A stretch of 64,000 bases of DNA, from NCBI RefSeq assembly GCF_000248055.1, contig NZ_BAFC01000034.1, forward strand, positions 37,548-101,547, given 5' to 3'. The position numbers and the translations under genes are program-made. This document shows, piece by piece, positions 36,914-46,725 of this stretch (within the stretch, counting starts at the first letter, position 1; the number at the start of each line of letters is the position of its first letter). The stretch is from Gordonia sputi NBRC 100414 (GTDB taxonomy: Bacteria > Actinomycetota > Actinomycetes > Mycobacteriales > Mycobacteriaceae). The notes under the pieces are model-generated. The model did no database searches. It saw only the letters and a list, made by a program, of their open reading frames with translations, and was not told the DNA's origin.

Positions 36914-37711
36914 ATGTGTGGACGTTTCGCGGTGACGACCGACCCTGCCAAGCTCGCGGCCGAGATCGACGCGGTCAACGAGGTGCCCGCTGCGCCACCC
37001 ACACCCGACGACCAGACCAGCGCCAACCAGCCGAGCCCCGATCAGCCGAACACCGATCAGGCACCGCGGACCCTGGGCACCAACTACAACGTGGCACCGA
37101 CGTCGACGATCCTGACCGTCGTCGAACGTCATTCTCACGGCGACCCGCACGACGATCCGCGGCTGCGCGTGCGAGCGATGCGATGGGGGCTGGTACCGAC
37201 GTGGGCCAAAGAGGTCGGCAAGGGACCGTTGCTGTTCAACGCCCGTGCCGAGACCGCTGCGGAGAAGAGTTCGTTTCGCAGTTCGGTGAAGTCCAAGCGC
37301 TGCCTCGTGCCCATGGACGGTTGGTACGAGTGGAAGCCCGGCCCGGAAAACAGTAAGGGAAAGCCGACCAAGATCCCGTTCTTCATGTCACCCAAGGACG
37401 GGACACGGCTGTTCATGGCGGGTTTGTGGTCGGCCTGGCACGACCGCACAGATCCCGACGCGCCACCCCTGCTGAGCTGCACCATCCTGACCACCGACGC
37501 CGTCGGCGACCTGCGCGAGGTACACGACCGCATGCCGCGGATCATGCCCTACGACAGTTGGGATGCCTGGCTCGATCCCGACCACCCCGCACCGTCGGAG
37601 CTCTTCGCGCCGCCGAGTGAGGCCATCGCCGACGCGATCGCGATCCGCGAGGTCTCGCCACTGGTGAACCGCGTGGCCAACAACGGACCGGAGCTGCTGG
37701 CACCGGTCTGA
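36914..37711 (+). CDS. SRAP (HMCES/YedK-type) protein
   Basis: 265 residues. Starting at this ATG puts the essential Cys at position 2 (MCGRFAVTT), the residue that crosslinks to abasic sites in single-stranded DNA. Other family residues are present: the Asn in TNYNVAPT, the Glu in MDGWYEWKPG and the His in REVHDRMPRIMP. An insertion of about 25 polar residues (TPDDQTSANQPSPDQPNTDQ) sits between strand 1 and NYNVAPT. The family protects AP sites at forks and is often SOS-linked. Neighbours do not refine the role. Confidence 0.9.
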   Translation: MCGRFAVTTDPAKLAAEIDAVNEVPAAPPTPDDQTSANQPSPDQPNTDQAPRTLGTNYNVAPTSTILTVVERHSHGDPHDDPRLRVRAMRWGLVPTWAKEVGKGPLLFNARAETAAEKSSFRSSVKSKRCLVPMDGWYEWKPGPENSKGKPTKIPFFMSPKDGTRLFMAGLWSAWHDRTDPDAPPLLSCTILTTDAVGDLREVHDRMPRIMPYDSWDAWLDPDHPAPSELFAPPSEAIADAIAIREVSPLVNRVANNGPELLAPV

Positions 37712-37726
37712 AACTGGTGGCACTCG

Positions 37727-38728
37727 TCAGTCGGGAACGAGTACGGCGGCGCCGTCGAATCGGCCCGCTTTGAGGTCGGACAGCGCTTGGTCGGCCTTCG
37801 ACAGCGGGTAGGTGTGTGTCGTCGCCGCGACACCGTAGCGGGCGGCGAGCTCGAGGAATTCGCGTCCGTCGTCGCGGGTGTTGGCGGTAACCGAGCGGAT
37901 CTCCTTCTCGTAGAACAGTTCTCGCTCATAGTTCAGTGCGGGAATGTCGGACAGGTGTATCCCGGCGATCGACAGCACCCCTCCCCGGTCGAGTGCGCGC
38001 ATCGCCACCGGGACCAGGTCGCCGACAGGCGCGAAGGTGATCGCTGCGTCGAGAGGGACCGGCGGGGCGTCGTAGGCACCGTTGACCGAGGCCGCCCCCA
38101 ACGATCGGGCAAGAGCCTGCGCCTGTGCGCCGCGGGTCATGACGTGAACCTCGGCGCCCTGCGCGATCGCGAGCTGCGCGCAGAGGTGCGCGCTGCCGCC
38201 GAAGCCGTACAGGCCAAGGCGACCACCCTCCGGTAGCGAGGCGCGCTTGAGTGCGCGGTACCCGATGATCCCCGCACACAGCAGGGGCGCAAGGGTGACG
38301 TCGTCGACGTTCTCCGGAAGGCGATAAGCGAAATCGGCGGGCACCGTTGCGTATTCGGCATATCCACCGTCGACGTCCCACCCGGTGTATGTCGAAGCGG
38401 GACAGAGGTTTTCGCTCCCGCGCCGACAGTAGGTGCACGTGCCGTCCGTTTGGTGGAGCCATGCGACCCCGACCCGCGTGCCCCGTTCGAAGCCTCGCGC
38501 ACCCTCCCCCACCTCGACGACTTCACCCACCACCTCGTGTCCTGGCGTGACGCCTGGCCGACGTACCGGCAGGTCGCCCTCGGTGACGTGGAGATCGGTA
38601 CGGCAGACACCGCACGCGCGCACCTTGACCAAGAGTTCGCCAGAACCGGGCGTCGGGACCGGTTTGTCGACCAGATCGAGTGGGTGTTCGTCGATCGGTG
38701 CAGGCTGGGTGACTGACCACGCGCGCAT
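37727..38728 (-). CDS. Zinc-dependent alcohol dehydrogenase
   Basis: 333 residues of the MDR family. The catalytic zinc site is [10 protein letters not shown] (about residue 38) and PGHEVVGEV, and the cofactor loop [16 protein letters not shown]. The structural-zinc loop reads [16 protein letters not shown]: three Cys, with Asp where the first Cys is usual. It probably oxidises alcohols with NAD(P). TAGAGT lies 6 nt before the ATG (leaderless). It is divergent from the DUF1345 gene. Confidence 0.88.
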   Translation of the reverse strand: MRAWSVTQPAPIDEHPLDLVDKPVPTPGSGELLVKVRACGVCRTDLHVTEGDLPVRRPGVTPGHEVVGEVVEVGEGARGFERGTRVGVAWLHQTDGTCTYCRRGSENLCPASTYTGWDVDGGYAEYATVPADFAYRLPENVDDVTLAPLLCAGIIGYRALKRASLPEGGRLGLYGFGGSAHLCAQLAIAQGAEVHVMTRGAQAQALARSLGAASVNGAYDAPPVPLDAAITFAPVGDLVPVAMRALDRGGVLSIAGIHLSDIPALNYERELFYEKEIRSVTANTRDDGREFLELAARYGVAATTHTYPLSKADQALSDLKAGRFDGAAVLVPD

Positions 38729-38769
38729 GTCCCCACTCTATTGCGGGCCGCGCGGTGTGTACTTGCTCC

Positions 38770-39435
38770 ATGAACTCTCAACATCCGAAGTGGCGCATCC
38801 ACCGCGGCGACGCACCGGTGCTGGTTCGGCTCCTCGTGAGCATCGTGGTGGGCTGGGCCGTCGCGGTAGGGATCTGGTCGGAACGTCCCACCGCTGCGCC
38901 GCTGGCCGGCTGGGCAATCGGCGCAGGCCTGTTCGTGCTGTGGACGTGGTTGGCGTTGTGGCCGATGGACAACGAGGCAACCGAGACGCACGCCAGTCGC
39001 GAGGAGCCGACGCGCCTGGGCGCGTTTGTCATCGTGCTGCTGGCAGCATTCGTGAGCCTCATCGGGATCGTCGAGGTGCTGACCCGAAAAGACCCGGTAC
39101 TCCTGTTCATCGCACTGCTGTCGGTGGTGGCATCGTGGGCCGCCATCCACACGATGTACGCAACCCACTACGCACGCATGTACTTCGGCGGCGACGGCGT
39201 CAGTGAAGACAAGGGCGACGCGCCGCTCATCGATTTCCATCAGTCGGAGTCACCGCGCTACAGCGATTTCGTGTACGTCGCGATCACGGTCGGGATGAGC
39301 TACGCGATCTCCGACACCGACGTCGGCTCGTCACGGCTTCGTCGGACACTGGTCTTCCACGCCCTGCTGAGCTACTTCTTCGGCACCGTGATCGTCGCGC
39401 TGCTGATCAACCTCACCGCGAACGTCGGATCGTGA
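38770..39435 (+). CDS. DUF1345 membrane protein
   Basis: 221 residues with about five membrane helices and the family signature YSDFVYVAITVGMSYAISDT (about residues 162-181), just before the last helix. A histidine/aspartate-rich patch (THYARMYFGGDG) precedes it. The function of DUF1345 proteins is not established. The ATG at 38770 is used; the upstream GTG at 38755 has no support. Confidence 0.8.
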   Translation: MNSQHPKWRIHRGDAPVLVRLLVSIVVGWAVAVGIWSERPTAAPLAGWAIGAGLFVLWTWLALWPMDNEATETHASREEPTRLGAFVIVLLAAFVSLIGIVEVLTRKDPVLLFIALLSVVASWAAIHTMYATHYARMYFGGDGVSEDKGDAPLIDFHQSESPRYSDFVYVAITVGMSYAISDTDVGSSRLRRTLVFHALLSYFFGTVIVALLINLTANVGS

Positions 39436-39469
39436 CGCAGCACCGAATCCTCCTCTCCCCCAGCAACAC

Positions 39470-40954
39470 TCAGCGATAGGAGTAGGAGTCCAGCGGGTAG
39501 CTGTCCATCTCACGCAGCGTGGTCAGCGTCGAATTCGGACGCAGGAGCGTCGCCTCGCCGTGCGGGTCGAAGTAATAGCTGCGCGACGTCGCACAGTTTC
39601 CGCGATAGAACACCGACGACTGCAGATGCTCGGTGACCTCGTCGAGGAACGCGTCGTTGGCGGCGTCGGTCACCTCGAAGACCTCCGTCTTGCGTCGACG
39701 CATCTCGCCGAACAACCGGGCGATGTGTTTCATCTGCGCCTCGATCGTCGTGAAGTACGAGAGGCCACTGTAGGAGTACGGACTGTTGAGCGACAAGAAG
39801 TTCGGGAAACGCGGAATGGTAATACCCTCGAAGGCCTGGAAACGGTTGTCGCGCCACCACTTTCCGAGGTCCCGGCCCTCCCATCCGATCACGGTCATCG
39901 CGGGAAAGTTGGTGTCCCACAGGTCGAATCCGGTGGCGAGTACGAGCGTGTCGATCTCGTGCCGCGTCCCGTCGGCGCTCACGATGGCGTCGGGTTCGAA
40001 GTGCCCGATGCCGCCGGTCTCCAACGTCACGTTCGGGCGGGCGTAGGCCCGAAAGTACTTGTTGGAGAATGTCGGTCGCTTACACCCGAAGTCGTAGTCG
40101 GGTGTCAGCGCCCTCCTGGTCGCGCCGTCGGGAACCTGAGCGCGCAGATGCGCCCGGGCCAGCAGTGCCGCGGCCTTGTTTCCCGGTTTGAATTGCTTGA
40201 AGTGCAGGACGCCGAACACCATCAGCATCTCCAGTAGCGAGGTGTTCACCAGACGAGCGGCGCGTTGCGTGAGCGGCACAGTGGCGAACAGATTCTGCAG
40301 CGCAGCGGGAATGGCGAAATCGACCTTGGGCACCACCCAGATCGGTGTGCGTTGGAAGACCGTCAGATGCGCTGCGTCGCGGGCGGCTTCGGGAATCAAC
40401 TGCACCGCCGTCGCCCCGGTGCCGATGATTGCGACCCGACGCCCGGTGAAGTCGAATCCGTCCTCCCAGTCGGCGGTGTGCAGCACCTTCCCTTCGAACG
40501 AGTCGAGACCGGGAAAGTCGGGGACGTGCGGTTGCGACAGGAACCCCGTGGCGGTGACGTAGTACCGACAGGTACGACTCGAACCGTCGGCGGTGTACAC
40601 GGTCCACAACCGCGCCTGCTCATCCCACTCGGCCTTCTCGACGCTCGTGCCGAACTCCATGTGACGCTTGAGGTCGTACTTGTCGGCGATGTGCTCGGCA
40701 TAGCGCTTGAGTTCTGCGCCGGGAGCAAACAGCCGCGACCAGAACGGATTCGGCTCGAACGAGTACGAGTACGTCACCGACGCGATGTCGACGGCGAGAC
40801 CGGGATAGTGATTGACGTGCCACGTGCCACCGAGGTCGTCTTCGCGTTCGAGAATCGCTATCGATTCGACGCCCTGCCGCTTGAGTTCGATGGCTCCGCC
40901 CATTCCACCGAAACCTGCGCCGACGATGACGACCTCATGATCTGGCTGCACCAC
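39470..40954 (-). CDS. Flavin-containing (Baeyer-Villiger type) monooxygenase
   Basis: 494 residues. FAD-binding VVIVGAGFGGMGGAIELK at the N-terminus; the Baeyer-Villiger fingerprint variant FEGKVLHTADWEDG (FxGxxxHTxxW, about residue 152); then the NADPH motif VAIIGTGATAVQLIPE. It probably inserts oxygen next to ketones or oxidises heteroatoms; the substrate is not deducible. The start is one of two adjacent GTG codons. The ATP-grasp gene lies upstream on the same strand. Confidence 0.87.
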   Translation of the reverse strand: MVQPDHEVVIVGAGFGGMGGAIELKRQGVESIAILEREDDLGGTWHVNHYPGLAVDIASVTYSYSFEPNPFWSRLFAPGAELKRYAEHIADKYDLKRHMEFGTSVEKAEWDEQARLWTVYTADGSSRTCRYYVTATGFLSQPHVPDFPGLDSFEGKVLHTADWEDGFDFTGRRVAIIGTGATAVQLIPEAARDAAHLTVFQRTPIWVVPKVDFAIPAALQNLFATVPLTQRAARLVNTSLLEMLMVFGVLHFKQFKPGNKAAALLARAHLRAQVPDGATRRALTPDYDFGCKRPTFSNKYFRAYARPNVTLETGGIGHFEPDAIVSADGTRHEIDTLVLATGFDLWDTNFPAMTVIGWEGRDLGKWWRDNRFQAFEGITIPRFPNFLSLNSPYSYSGLSYFTTIEAQMKHIARLFGEMRRRKTEVFEVTDAANDAFLDEVTEHLQSSVFYRGNCATSRSYYFDPHGEATLLRPNSTLTTLREMDSYPLDSYSYR

Positions 40955-41050
40955 GATCCGACCTCACTCCCCGAAGTATCTGTGACCTACGAACACAGTA
41001 ACCCAGGTCACTTCGGAGGCAAAGAGTGGCGGCTTCCGGTCGGCGGGACC

Positions 41051-42241
41051 TCAGCCGATGGATGAGCCGTCGTAGAGGACGTCGAAGAATTGCGTGGCGA
41101 CGAGTTGCTCGCCTTTCTGGCGATTGACACCGAGCTGCCTGCGGTACTTGGCGACGTGCTGCAACGACAGCGCCGAGTACAGCAGTGGCAGGTGATCCTT
41201 GCGTTGGTCGTAGACACCCGCCGCGCCCTTGGCCGCTGCGCGATTGGCCTTCCAATGCGACGGGTGCATCAGGACGTCGCGGATCACGGCCGCCTTGATC
41301 ATCTTCTTGCGTCCTGGGGGCACCACGACCAGCTCACCCGGATCGAACAGCGCGGCGTCGAATTCCTCCGGTGTGGCGATAGTGCATCCGGCGGTGGGGC
41401 GCGGGTTGCACTCCACCATGTGGTGCACGCCGTCGTCGGTCACCAAGAAGTCGAAACTAATCTGGCCGTGCCAGTTCAATTCGCGCGCGATGGTCTGTGC
41501 CGCGTGAAGCGACTCGGGAGAATCGACGGACTCGAACACGATTCCGCCGCGATTGTCGATGGCCAACGGGTGCTCGTAACAGGAGTGCAGCACCACCTCG
41601 CCGTGGTGCACCACGCTCCAGCTACACCGGTCGACACCCTTCAGGTACTCCTGCACCAACCACGGATCCTCCGCGGTGGGATGTACGCCGTCGAGACTCG
41701 TCTCCGCGGCGAGCGGACCGGTATTCGTGACGACGTCGAGCCCACCGCGGCCGTAGGCGGCGCGCGCGAACCAGTGCTCCCAGTGAGTCGTCGCCGCGCG
41801 GAGCTCATCGTCGTTTGTCGCCGTGATCGATTCGGCCACAGGAAGATTCAGTGAGCGACACAGTTCGGCGAAGCTCACCTTGTCGTGTACGCGATGCAGC
41901 GTCGGGAAGTCCGGAAAGAAGAGCTCCAGGTCAGGGTGCCCCGCCAGCAGCCGGTCGCGATGGTAGGCGAGGTAGAACACCTCCTCGAACATCGGCAACA
42001 ACCAGGTGACGTTCTCGGTGTCGATGATGTCGACGACCGCGGCGATGAACGCCTCGGTCTCCTGGGTCGGTGCAGGCACCGTGTAATGCTTGGCAGCTCC
42101 CCGCGAATGGCTTCCCGGCGCAGAACTGAACGTATCGGCAGCGATCACCCGACGTCCGGTGACGCCGAGCTTGTGAATCTCGTCGACTGCGAACGGCATG
42201 CGCGACGTGGTGGCAAGAATCGTGGGATCGATGGCTGGCAC
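41051..42241 (-). CDS. ATP-grasp superfamily protein
   Basis: 396 residues from GTG 42241 (VPAIDPTILATTSRMPF). An N-terminal pre-ATP-grasp Rossmann part is followed by the ATP-grasp core: WLVQEYLKGVDRCSW (about residues 196-210), ISFDFLVTD and the metal-binding MVECNPRPTAGC. It most likely forms an acyl-phosphate for ligation of a carboxylate to an amine or thiol; partner and product are unknown. There is a GGTGG 4 nt before the start, and a longer GTG at 42292 exists. Confidence 0.75.
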   Translation of the reverse strand: MPAIDPTILATTSRMPFAVDEIHKLGVTGRRVIAADTFSSAPGSHSRGAAKHYTVPAPTQETEAFIAAVVDIIDTENVTWLLPMFEEVFYLAYHRDRLLAGHPDLELFFPDFPTLHRVHDKVSFAELCRSLNLPVAESITATNDDELRAATTHWEHWFARAAYGRGGLDVVTNTGPLAAETSLDGVHPTAEDPWLVQEYLKGVDRCSWSVVHHGEVVLHSCYEHPLAIDNRGGIVFESVDSPESLHAAQTIARELNWHGQISFDFLVTDDGVHHMVECNPRPTAGCTIATPEEFDAALFDPGELVVVPPGRKKMIKAAVIRDVLMHPSHWKANRAAAKGAAGVYDQRKDHLPLLYSALSLQHVAKYRRQLGVNRQKGEQLVATQFFDVLYDGSSIG

Positions 42242-42340
42242 GAATCCACCGTAACGGGCCGGTGCACCGTGTGCGGCGATAGAGACATTCACGGCATGAA
42301 TTCGACGCTGCGGCAGCGGCCTGCTCCGATCGATCGCCAG

Positions 42341-42403
42341 ATGTGTGTCGAATCGAAGGATGTGGGTGCTGCAGCACCCACATCCTTACGTACGTCACAC
42401 ATT
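42341..42403. repeat. Long palindromic intergenic element, copy 1
   Basis: A 63-bp inverted element. The core is a perfect 28-bp palindrome at 42358-42385 (half-site GGATGTGGGTGCTG). The outer arms ATGTGTGTCG and CGTCACACAT also pair imperfectly. Related copies lie at 54344-54406 and 63496-63557. This copy lies between the divergent ATP-grasp and MFS genes. Confidence 0.9.
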
Positions 42404-42527
42404 CACCAGACACGCATTCACCATTTCCCCAGCTCACCGGTCCGGGGCCTCGTCGCGCGCACCAGGTCCGTCGCGCACCCACATGCCGCTGCGGAATACC
42501 CTGGGGCACTTCGACGCTAGGCCTCCT

Positions 42528-43787
42528 ATGACGAAGACGCCCGGCCCCACACACTCTGAAGGATCAGCTCCCGCACGGTCTGATTCCCTCGAAACACACT
42601 CCGGTGGGGCACGGTCGTTCGTCGCGGCCATCGCAGCGTTCGCGGTCGTGATGCTCGGCACCACGTTGCCGACTCCGCTGTACTCGATCTACGCGAAGGA
42701 CCTCGGATTCGGCGTCACCACGACGACGATCATCTTCGCCGTGTACGCGGCTGGGGTGATCGTTGCCCTGATCTGCTTCGGACGCTGGTCGGACATCCTC
42801 GGCAGGCGTCCCCTGCTGATCGCCGGCGCGATCCTCTCGGCGATCAGCGCCGTCGTCTTCCTGACCGCGGGCCCGGTGTGGCAGCTGATGATCGGACGTG
42901 TGCTCTCCGGCCTGTCGGCGGGTATCTACGCAGGTGCGGCGACCGCAGCGGTCATCGAACTCGCGCCTCCGAGCTGGCGTCACCGTGCGCCCGCACTCGC
43001 GACCGCGGCCAACATCGGCGGACTCGGCCTCGGTCCGCTGATCGCCGGACTGCTCGCGCAGTTCGCCCCGGCGCCGCTGCGCACCGCGTTCATCGTCGAC
43101 CTCGTGCTGCTGGCGATCGTGTTCGTCGGCATCTGGTTCATGACCGAGCCCGTGACGCGCAAGGCAGGGACCCGACTGTCGGTTCAGAAGCTGTCGGTGC
43201 CGCCGGAGACACGCGCGGTCTTCACGCGTGCCGCGATCGCAGCCTTCGCGGGATTCGCGGTGATGGGCACATTCACCGGCGTCACCCCGTCGTTCGTCTC
43301 GCACGTGCTCGGCATCCACTCGCCCGCACTCGCAGGCGGTCTGGTGTTCCTCCTGTTCGGCGCGTCCGCCGCAGCGCAGATCGCAGGTCGCACCATCCCC
43401 ACCGAACGCGCACTGATCGCAGGCTGTGCGCTCCTGGTCGTCGGCATGGCCGTTCTGGTGGGCGGACTACTCGCCGCCTCGTTCACACTGCTCGTCATCG
43501 GAGCATTGATTGCCGGTGCGGGACAAGGCCTTTCGTTCAGCAAGGGACTCGCGTCGGTCGTCGCCGCAAGTCCCGCTGATCGTCGTGCCGAGGTGATGTC
43601 GACGTTCTTCGTCGTCGCCTACGTCGCCATCTCGATCCCCATCGTCGGCGAGGGTATCGCGGCATCGCACTGGGGCCTCAAGACGTCTGGGGTCGTGTTC
43701 AATGTGGCCGTCGGTGTGCTCGCGCTCATCGCGCTGGTGTTGACCGCCGTCGCCGTGCGACGCGAGAACACCCGCGCTTTCGCATGA
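42528..43787 (+). CDS. MFS transporter (12 TM, drug/sugar type)
   Basis: 419 residues. A short polar N-terminus is followed by 12 predicted helices. MFS signatures are TPLYSIYAKDLGFGVTTTTI and the loop GRWSDILGRRPLLIAGAI (motif A, D-R/K-G-R-R, about residues 85-102). It is probably a drug or small-molecule exporter; the substrate is unknown. No ribosome binding site is visible before this ATG, and an in-frame ATG at 42483 is an alternative. Confidence 0.85.
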   Translation: MTKTPGPTHSEGSAPARSDSLETHSGGARSFVAAIAAFAVVMLGTTLPTPLYSIYAKDLGFGVTTTTIIFAVYAAGVIVALICFGRWSDILGRRPLLIAGAILSAISAVVFLTAGPVWQLMIGRVLSGLSAGIYAGAATAAVIELAPPSWRHRAPALATAANIGGLGLGPLIAGLLAQFAPAPLRTAFIVDLVLLAIVFVGIWFMTEPVTRKAGTRLSVQKLSVPPETRAVFTRAAIAAFAGFAVMGTFTGVTPSFVSHVLGIHSPALAGGLVFLLFGASAAAQIAGRTIPTERALIAGCALLVVGMAVLVGGLLAASFTLLVIGALIAGAGQGLSFSKGLASVVAASPADRRAEVMSTFFVVAYVAISIPIVGEGIAASHWGLKTSGVVFNVAVGVLALIALVLTAVAVRRENTRAFA

Positions 43788-43827
43788 TTGCGCCTCTGCC
43801 CGACCGATGCCGTCAGACGTCGGCCGG

Positions 43828-45993
43828 TCAGTCCTCGGGCAGCGAGCCTCGATGCGTGCCGACGCCCTCTCCCACCAGGGCCGCGACGAGGTCGGCGAAC
43901 CGACGACTGCTGGCGAGATCCTCGACCAGCACGACGGTCCCGTCCTCGTCGGCGAGGGGGATGCACCAGTTGGGGTATTGCTCGCTGTCGGTGCCCGGTT
44001 GGTTCTGAATCCGACGCTCCCCGACTGCGTCGACGAGCGCCACTCCGAGCAGCACGGACGGGCTTGCCGCGATGAGCCGATACAGCGCTTCCACGGTCTC
44101 CGCGCTCGTCAGCGCGGTGTCCGGATCGAGCAGCCCGCGTGCACGAGCGAGGTCGAGGATGGCGTCGCGGTCGCGCGCGTCACGGGCGCGTTCCTCCGAC
44201 TCCGACGTCTCGAGCAATCCGAGCTCCGCGCGTAGATCGATGTGCTCGCCTGCGAGGTAGCCCAGCGTCGGCGGCAGGTCATGCGTGGTCACCGAGGTGA
44301 GGCAGAGTTCGCGGTACTCCTCCGGTGGGATGGGTGCGTATGGGCCGTGCTCGAACCACAGGATCGACGTCCCGAGGATTCCGCGTTGCGCCAGCGCGGT
44401 CTGCACCGTCGGCTCGAAGACTCCGAGATCCTCACCGATCACCACCGCACCGGCCCGCTGCGCCTCGAGTGCGAGGATGCCGAGCAGTGCGTCGTGGTCG
44501 TAGCGGACATACGTGCCGCCGGCGGGCCCCATACCGTCGGGAATCCACCACAGTCGGAAGAGCCCGAGAATGTGGTCGACGCGGAGGCCACCGGCGTGCC
44601 GCAGAACTGTCCGCAACATGTCGCGATACGGCTCATAGCCTGCCGCCGCGAGTCGGCCGGGATGCCAGGGCGGCTGATTCCAGCCCTGTCCCTGCTGATT
44701 GAACCCGTCGGGCGGAGCGCCGACGGTCGCGCCGGACGCCAGCACATCACCGAGCATCCAGGCATCGGCCCCGTGTCGATCGACTCCGACGGCCAGGTCG
44801 GTGATGATCCCGATACTCATACCCGACGACGTCGCCGCGTGCTGGGCCGCAGCCAACTGCTCGTCGCAGATCCATTGCAACCACATGTAGAAGTCGATGC
44901 GATCGCTGTACCGACGGCGAATTCGCTTGAGGTATCGCGGATCAGACGCCTTGTCCGGCCAGGTGGTCTCATCACTCCCGAACCGTTCCACGAGAACACA
45001 CCACGTAGCGAAACCCTTGAGCCCCTTGCCCTCTCGCTTTCGGAACCGCAGAAAAGCGTGATCGCGACGCTTACTTCGCGGAACGTCGTGGACGAGTTCG
45101 AGCACGTCGAGCTTTGCCCGGTATGACTTGTTGCGCTTGATTCTCGACGGATCGAGGTCGTCGGTGAAGAACGCTTTCTGCAGTCCCTTGATCCACTTGC
45201 GTTGCGCCTTCGGCAGATCGTCGGTCTCGGGGATCTCCTCGATCCTGATGTAGAGCGGATTGACGAAACGACGCGTCGCAGGCAGGTAGGGCGATGCCTC
45301 GACGGGTGGGCGCGGTGCGGCAGCATGCATCGGATTGACCTGCACGAAGTCGGCGCCGTAGACACTGCCTGCGACCTCGCACACCTGGGCGAGATCGGCA
45401 AAGTCGCCGACCCCCCACGACGACGCCGAACGCACCGAGTACAGCTGCAGTGCCAACCCCCACCGCTGCGCGCCGAGCAGGTCGTCTGCGGTCGAGAGCC
45501 GACGTGGCGTGACGATCAAGGGTGCGGTCGTTTCGACGTCGCGTGCCGGATTGGCCGCGACGATCTCGTGATAGCCCTGCGGCAGATCCGACGGCAACGC
45601 GAACGTCGCCCGCCCGGTGAGCACACCGTCGACGTCCCGCGGTTGAATCCACACGTCGAGCTGTGTCGGGGTGAGCGTGTCCCCCGATTCCGTTCGGATG
45701 CAGACCGCCACCGGATCGCCGTGCGGAACGTGCACAGCGAATGTCGTGTCATCCCCCTCGGTGACAACGGTGACCGGGGGCAGGAACGACCGCCATGGAG
45801 CGACGTCGAGTTCTGCCAGGGACTGCTCGATTTCGGTGTCGGTGCCTGCCGCGACGTCGAGCGATGCGAGCACCGCAACCAGCGTGTCCCGCGATACCTC
45901 GTGATACTCCTGATCCCAACCGGTGTAGCCGATGCTCACTCCGCAGCGCTGTGCGAGCTCGGCCAGCCGGTCACTCACCTGATCGGTCGTCAC
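43828..45993 (-). CDS. malQ: 4-alpha-glucanotransferase (GH77, MalQ)
   Basis: 721 residues, the usual size in Actinobacteria, including an N-terminal beta domain of ~130 residues. Catalytic residues are in LRVDHILGLFRLWW (nucleophile Asp), VVIGEDLGVFEP (acid/base Glu) and SVTTHDLPPTLGYL (stabilising Asp). The enzyme transfers maltodextrin segments in glycogen/maltose metabolism in the cytoplasm. The start is GTG 45993, with GACGAT 6 nt upstream (possibly leaderless). Confidence 0.94.
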   Translation of the reverse strand: MTTDQVSDRLAELAQRCGVSIGYTGWDQEYHEVSRDTLVAVLASLDVAAGTDTEIEQSLAELDVAPWRSFLPPVTVVTEGDDTTFAVHVPHGDPVAVCIRTESGDTLTPTQLDVWIQPRDVDGVLTGRATFALPSDLPQGYHEIVAANPARDVETTAPLIVTPRRLSTADDLLGAQRWGLALQLYSVRSASSWGVGDFADLAQVCEVAGSVYGADFVQVNPMHAAAPRPPVEASPYLPATRRFVNPLYIRIEEIPETDDLPKAQRKWIKGLQKAFFTDDLDPSRIKRNKSYRAKLDVLELVHDVPRSKRRDHAFLRFRKREGKGLKGFATWCVLVERFGSDETTWPDKASDPRYLKRIRRRYSDRIDFYMWLQWICDEQLAAAQHAATSSGMSIGIITDLAVGVDRHGADAWMLGDVLASGATVGAPPDGFNQQGQGWNQPPWHPGRLAAAGYEPYRDMLRTVLRHAGGLRVDHILGLFRLWWIPDGMGPAGGTYVRYDHDALLGILALEAQRAGAVVIGEDLGVFEPTVQTALAQRGILGTSILWFEHGPYAPIPPEEYRELCLTSVTTHDLPPTLGYLAGEHIDLRAELGLLETSESEERARDARDRDAILDLARARGLLDPDTALTSAETVEALYRLIAASPSVLLGVALVDAVGERRIQNQPGTDSEQYPNWCIPLADEDGTVVLVEDLASSRRFADLVAALVGEGVGTHRGSLPED

Positions 45994-46107
45994 GTCTGCA
46001 TCGTCTCACCGATTCGGCGAGGACGCGCGCTCACCGACAACCTTGCGCGATGACCCAGCACGCAGTTGAATTCTTGTGACCCCGATCACTGCACACTGGG
46101 AGTACTC

Positions 46108-46725
46108 ATGGCCGACGACACGCTCACCCTCGACCCCGCAACCACCGCACTGGTGCTCATCGAGTACCAGAACGAGTTCACCAGCGACGGAGGCGTTCTG
46201 CACGACGCCGTCGCCGAGGTCATGGACTCGACGGGGATGCTGTCCAACACCGTCACACTCGTCGACAAGGCCCGTGCCGCAGGCGTGACGATCATGCACG
46301 CACCCATCACCTTCGCGCCGGGCTACGGCGAACTGACACGGCACCCGTACGGAATCCTCAAGGGCGTCGTCGACGGCAACGCCTTCGTGAAGGGCACGTG
46401 GGGTGCCGCGATCGTCGACGATCTCACCCCGACAGAAGGTGACATCCTCATCGAGGGCAAGCGCGGCCTCGACACCTTCGCGAGCACCAACATCGATTTC
46501 ATCCTGCGCAGCAAGGGAATCGAGACGATCATCCTCGCCGGATTCCTCACCAACTGCTGCGTCGAGTCGACGATGCGATCGGGCTACGAGAACGGCTACC
46601 GCGTCATCACGCTGACCGACTGCACCGCCGCGACGTCGCCGGCCGAACACGAGAACGCCATCTCGTTCGACTATCCGATGTTCTCGCTGCCCGTCGAATC
46701 CTCGGAGGTTCTCGCGGCGCTGTGA
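46108..46725 (+). CDS. Cysteine hydrolase, isochorismatase family
   Basis: 205 residues. The fold signature is LVLIEYQNEFTSDGG at the N-terminus (with Glu before YQ where Asp is common), a lysine candidate in LIEGKRGLDTF, and the nucleophile in FLTNCCVESTMRSGYENGY (Cys about residue 151). The family covers isochorismatases, nicotinamidases and amide hydrolases; the substrate is unknown. GGGAG lies 5 nt before the ATG. Its stop codon lies inside the first unit of a tandem repeat. Confidence 0.87.
   Translation: MADDTLTLDPATTALVLIEYQNEFTSDGGVLHDAVAEVMDSTGMLSNTVTLVDKARAAGVTIMHAPITFAPGYGELTRHPYGILKGVVDGNAFVKGTWGAAIVDDLTPTEGDILIEGKRGLDTFASTNIDFILRSKGIETIILAGFLTNCCVESTMRSGYENGYRVITLTDCTAATSPAEHENAISFDYPMFSLPVESSEVLAAL

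Noticed and set aside
42341..42531. Short frames reading MCV..KDVGAAAPTS over the palindromes
   Set aside because: The same peptide arises on both strands and at all three copies because the DNA is palindromic; no ribosome binding sites.
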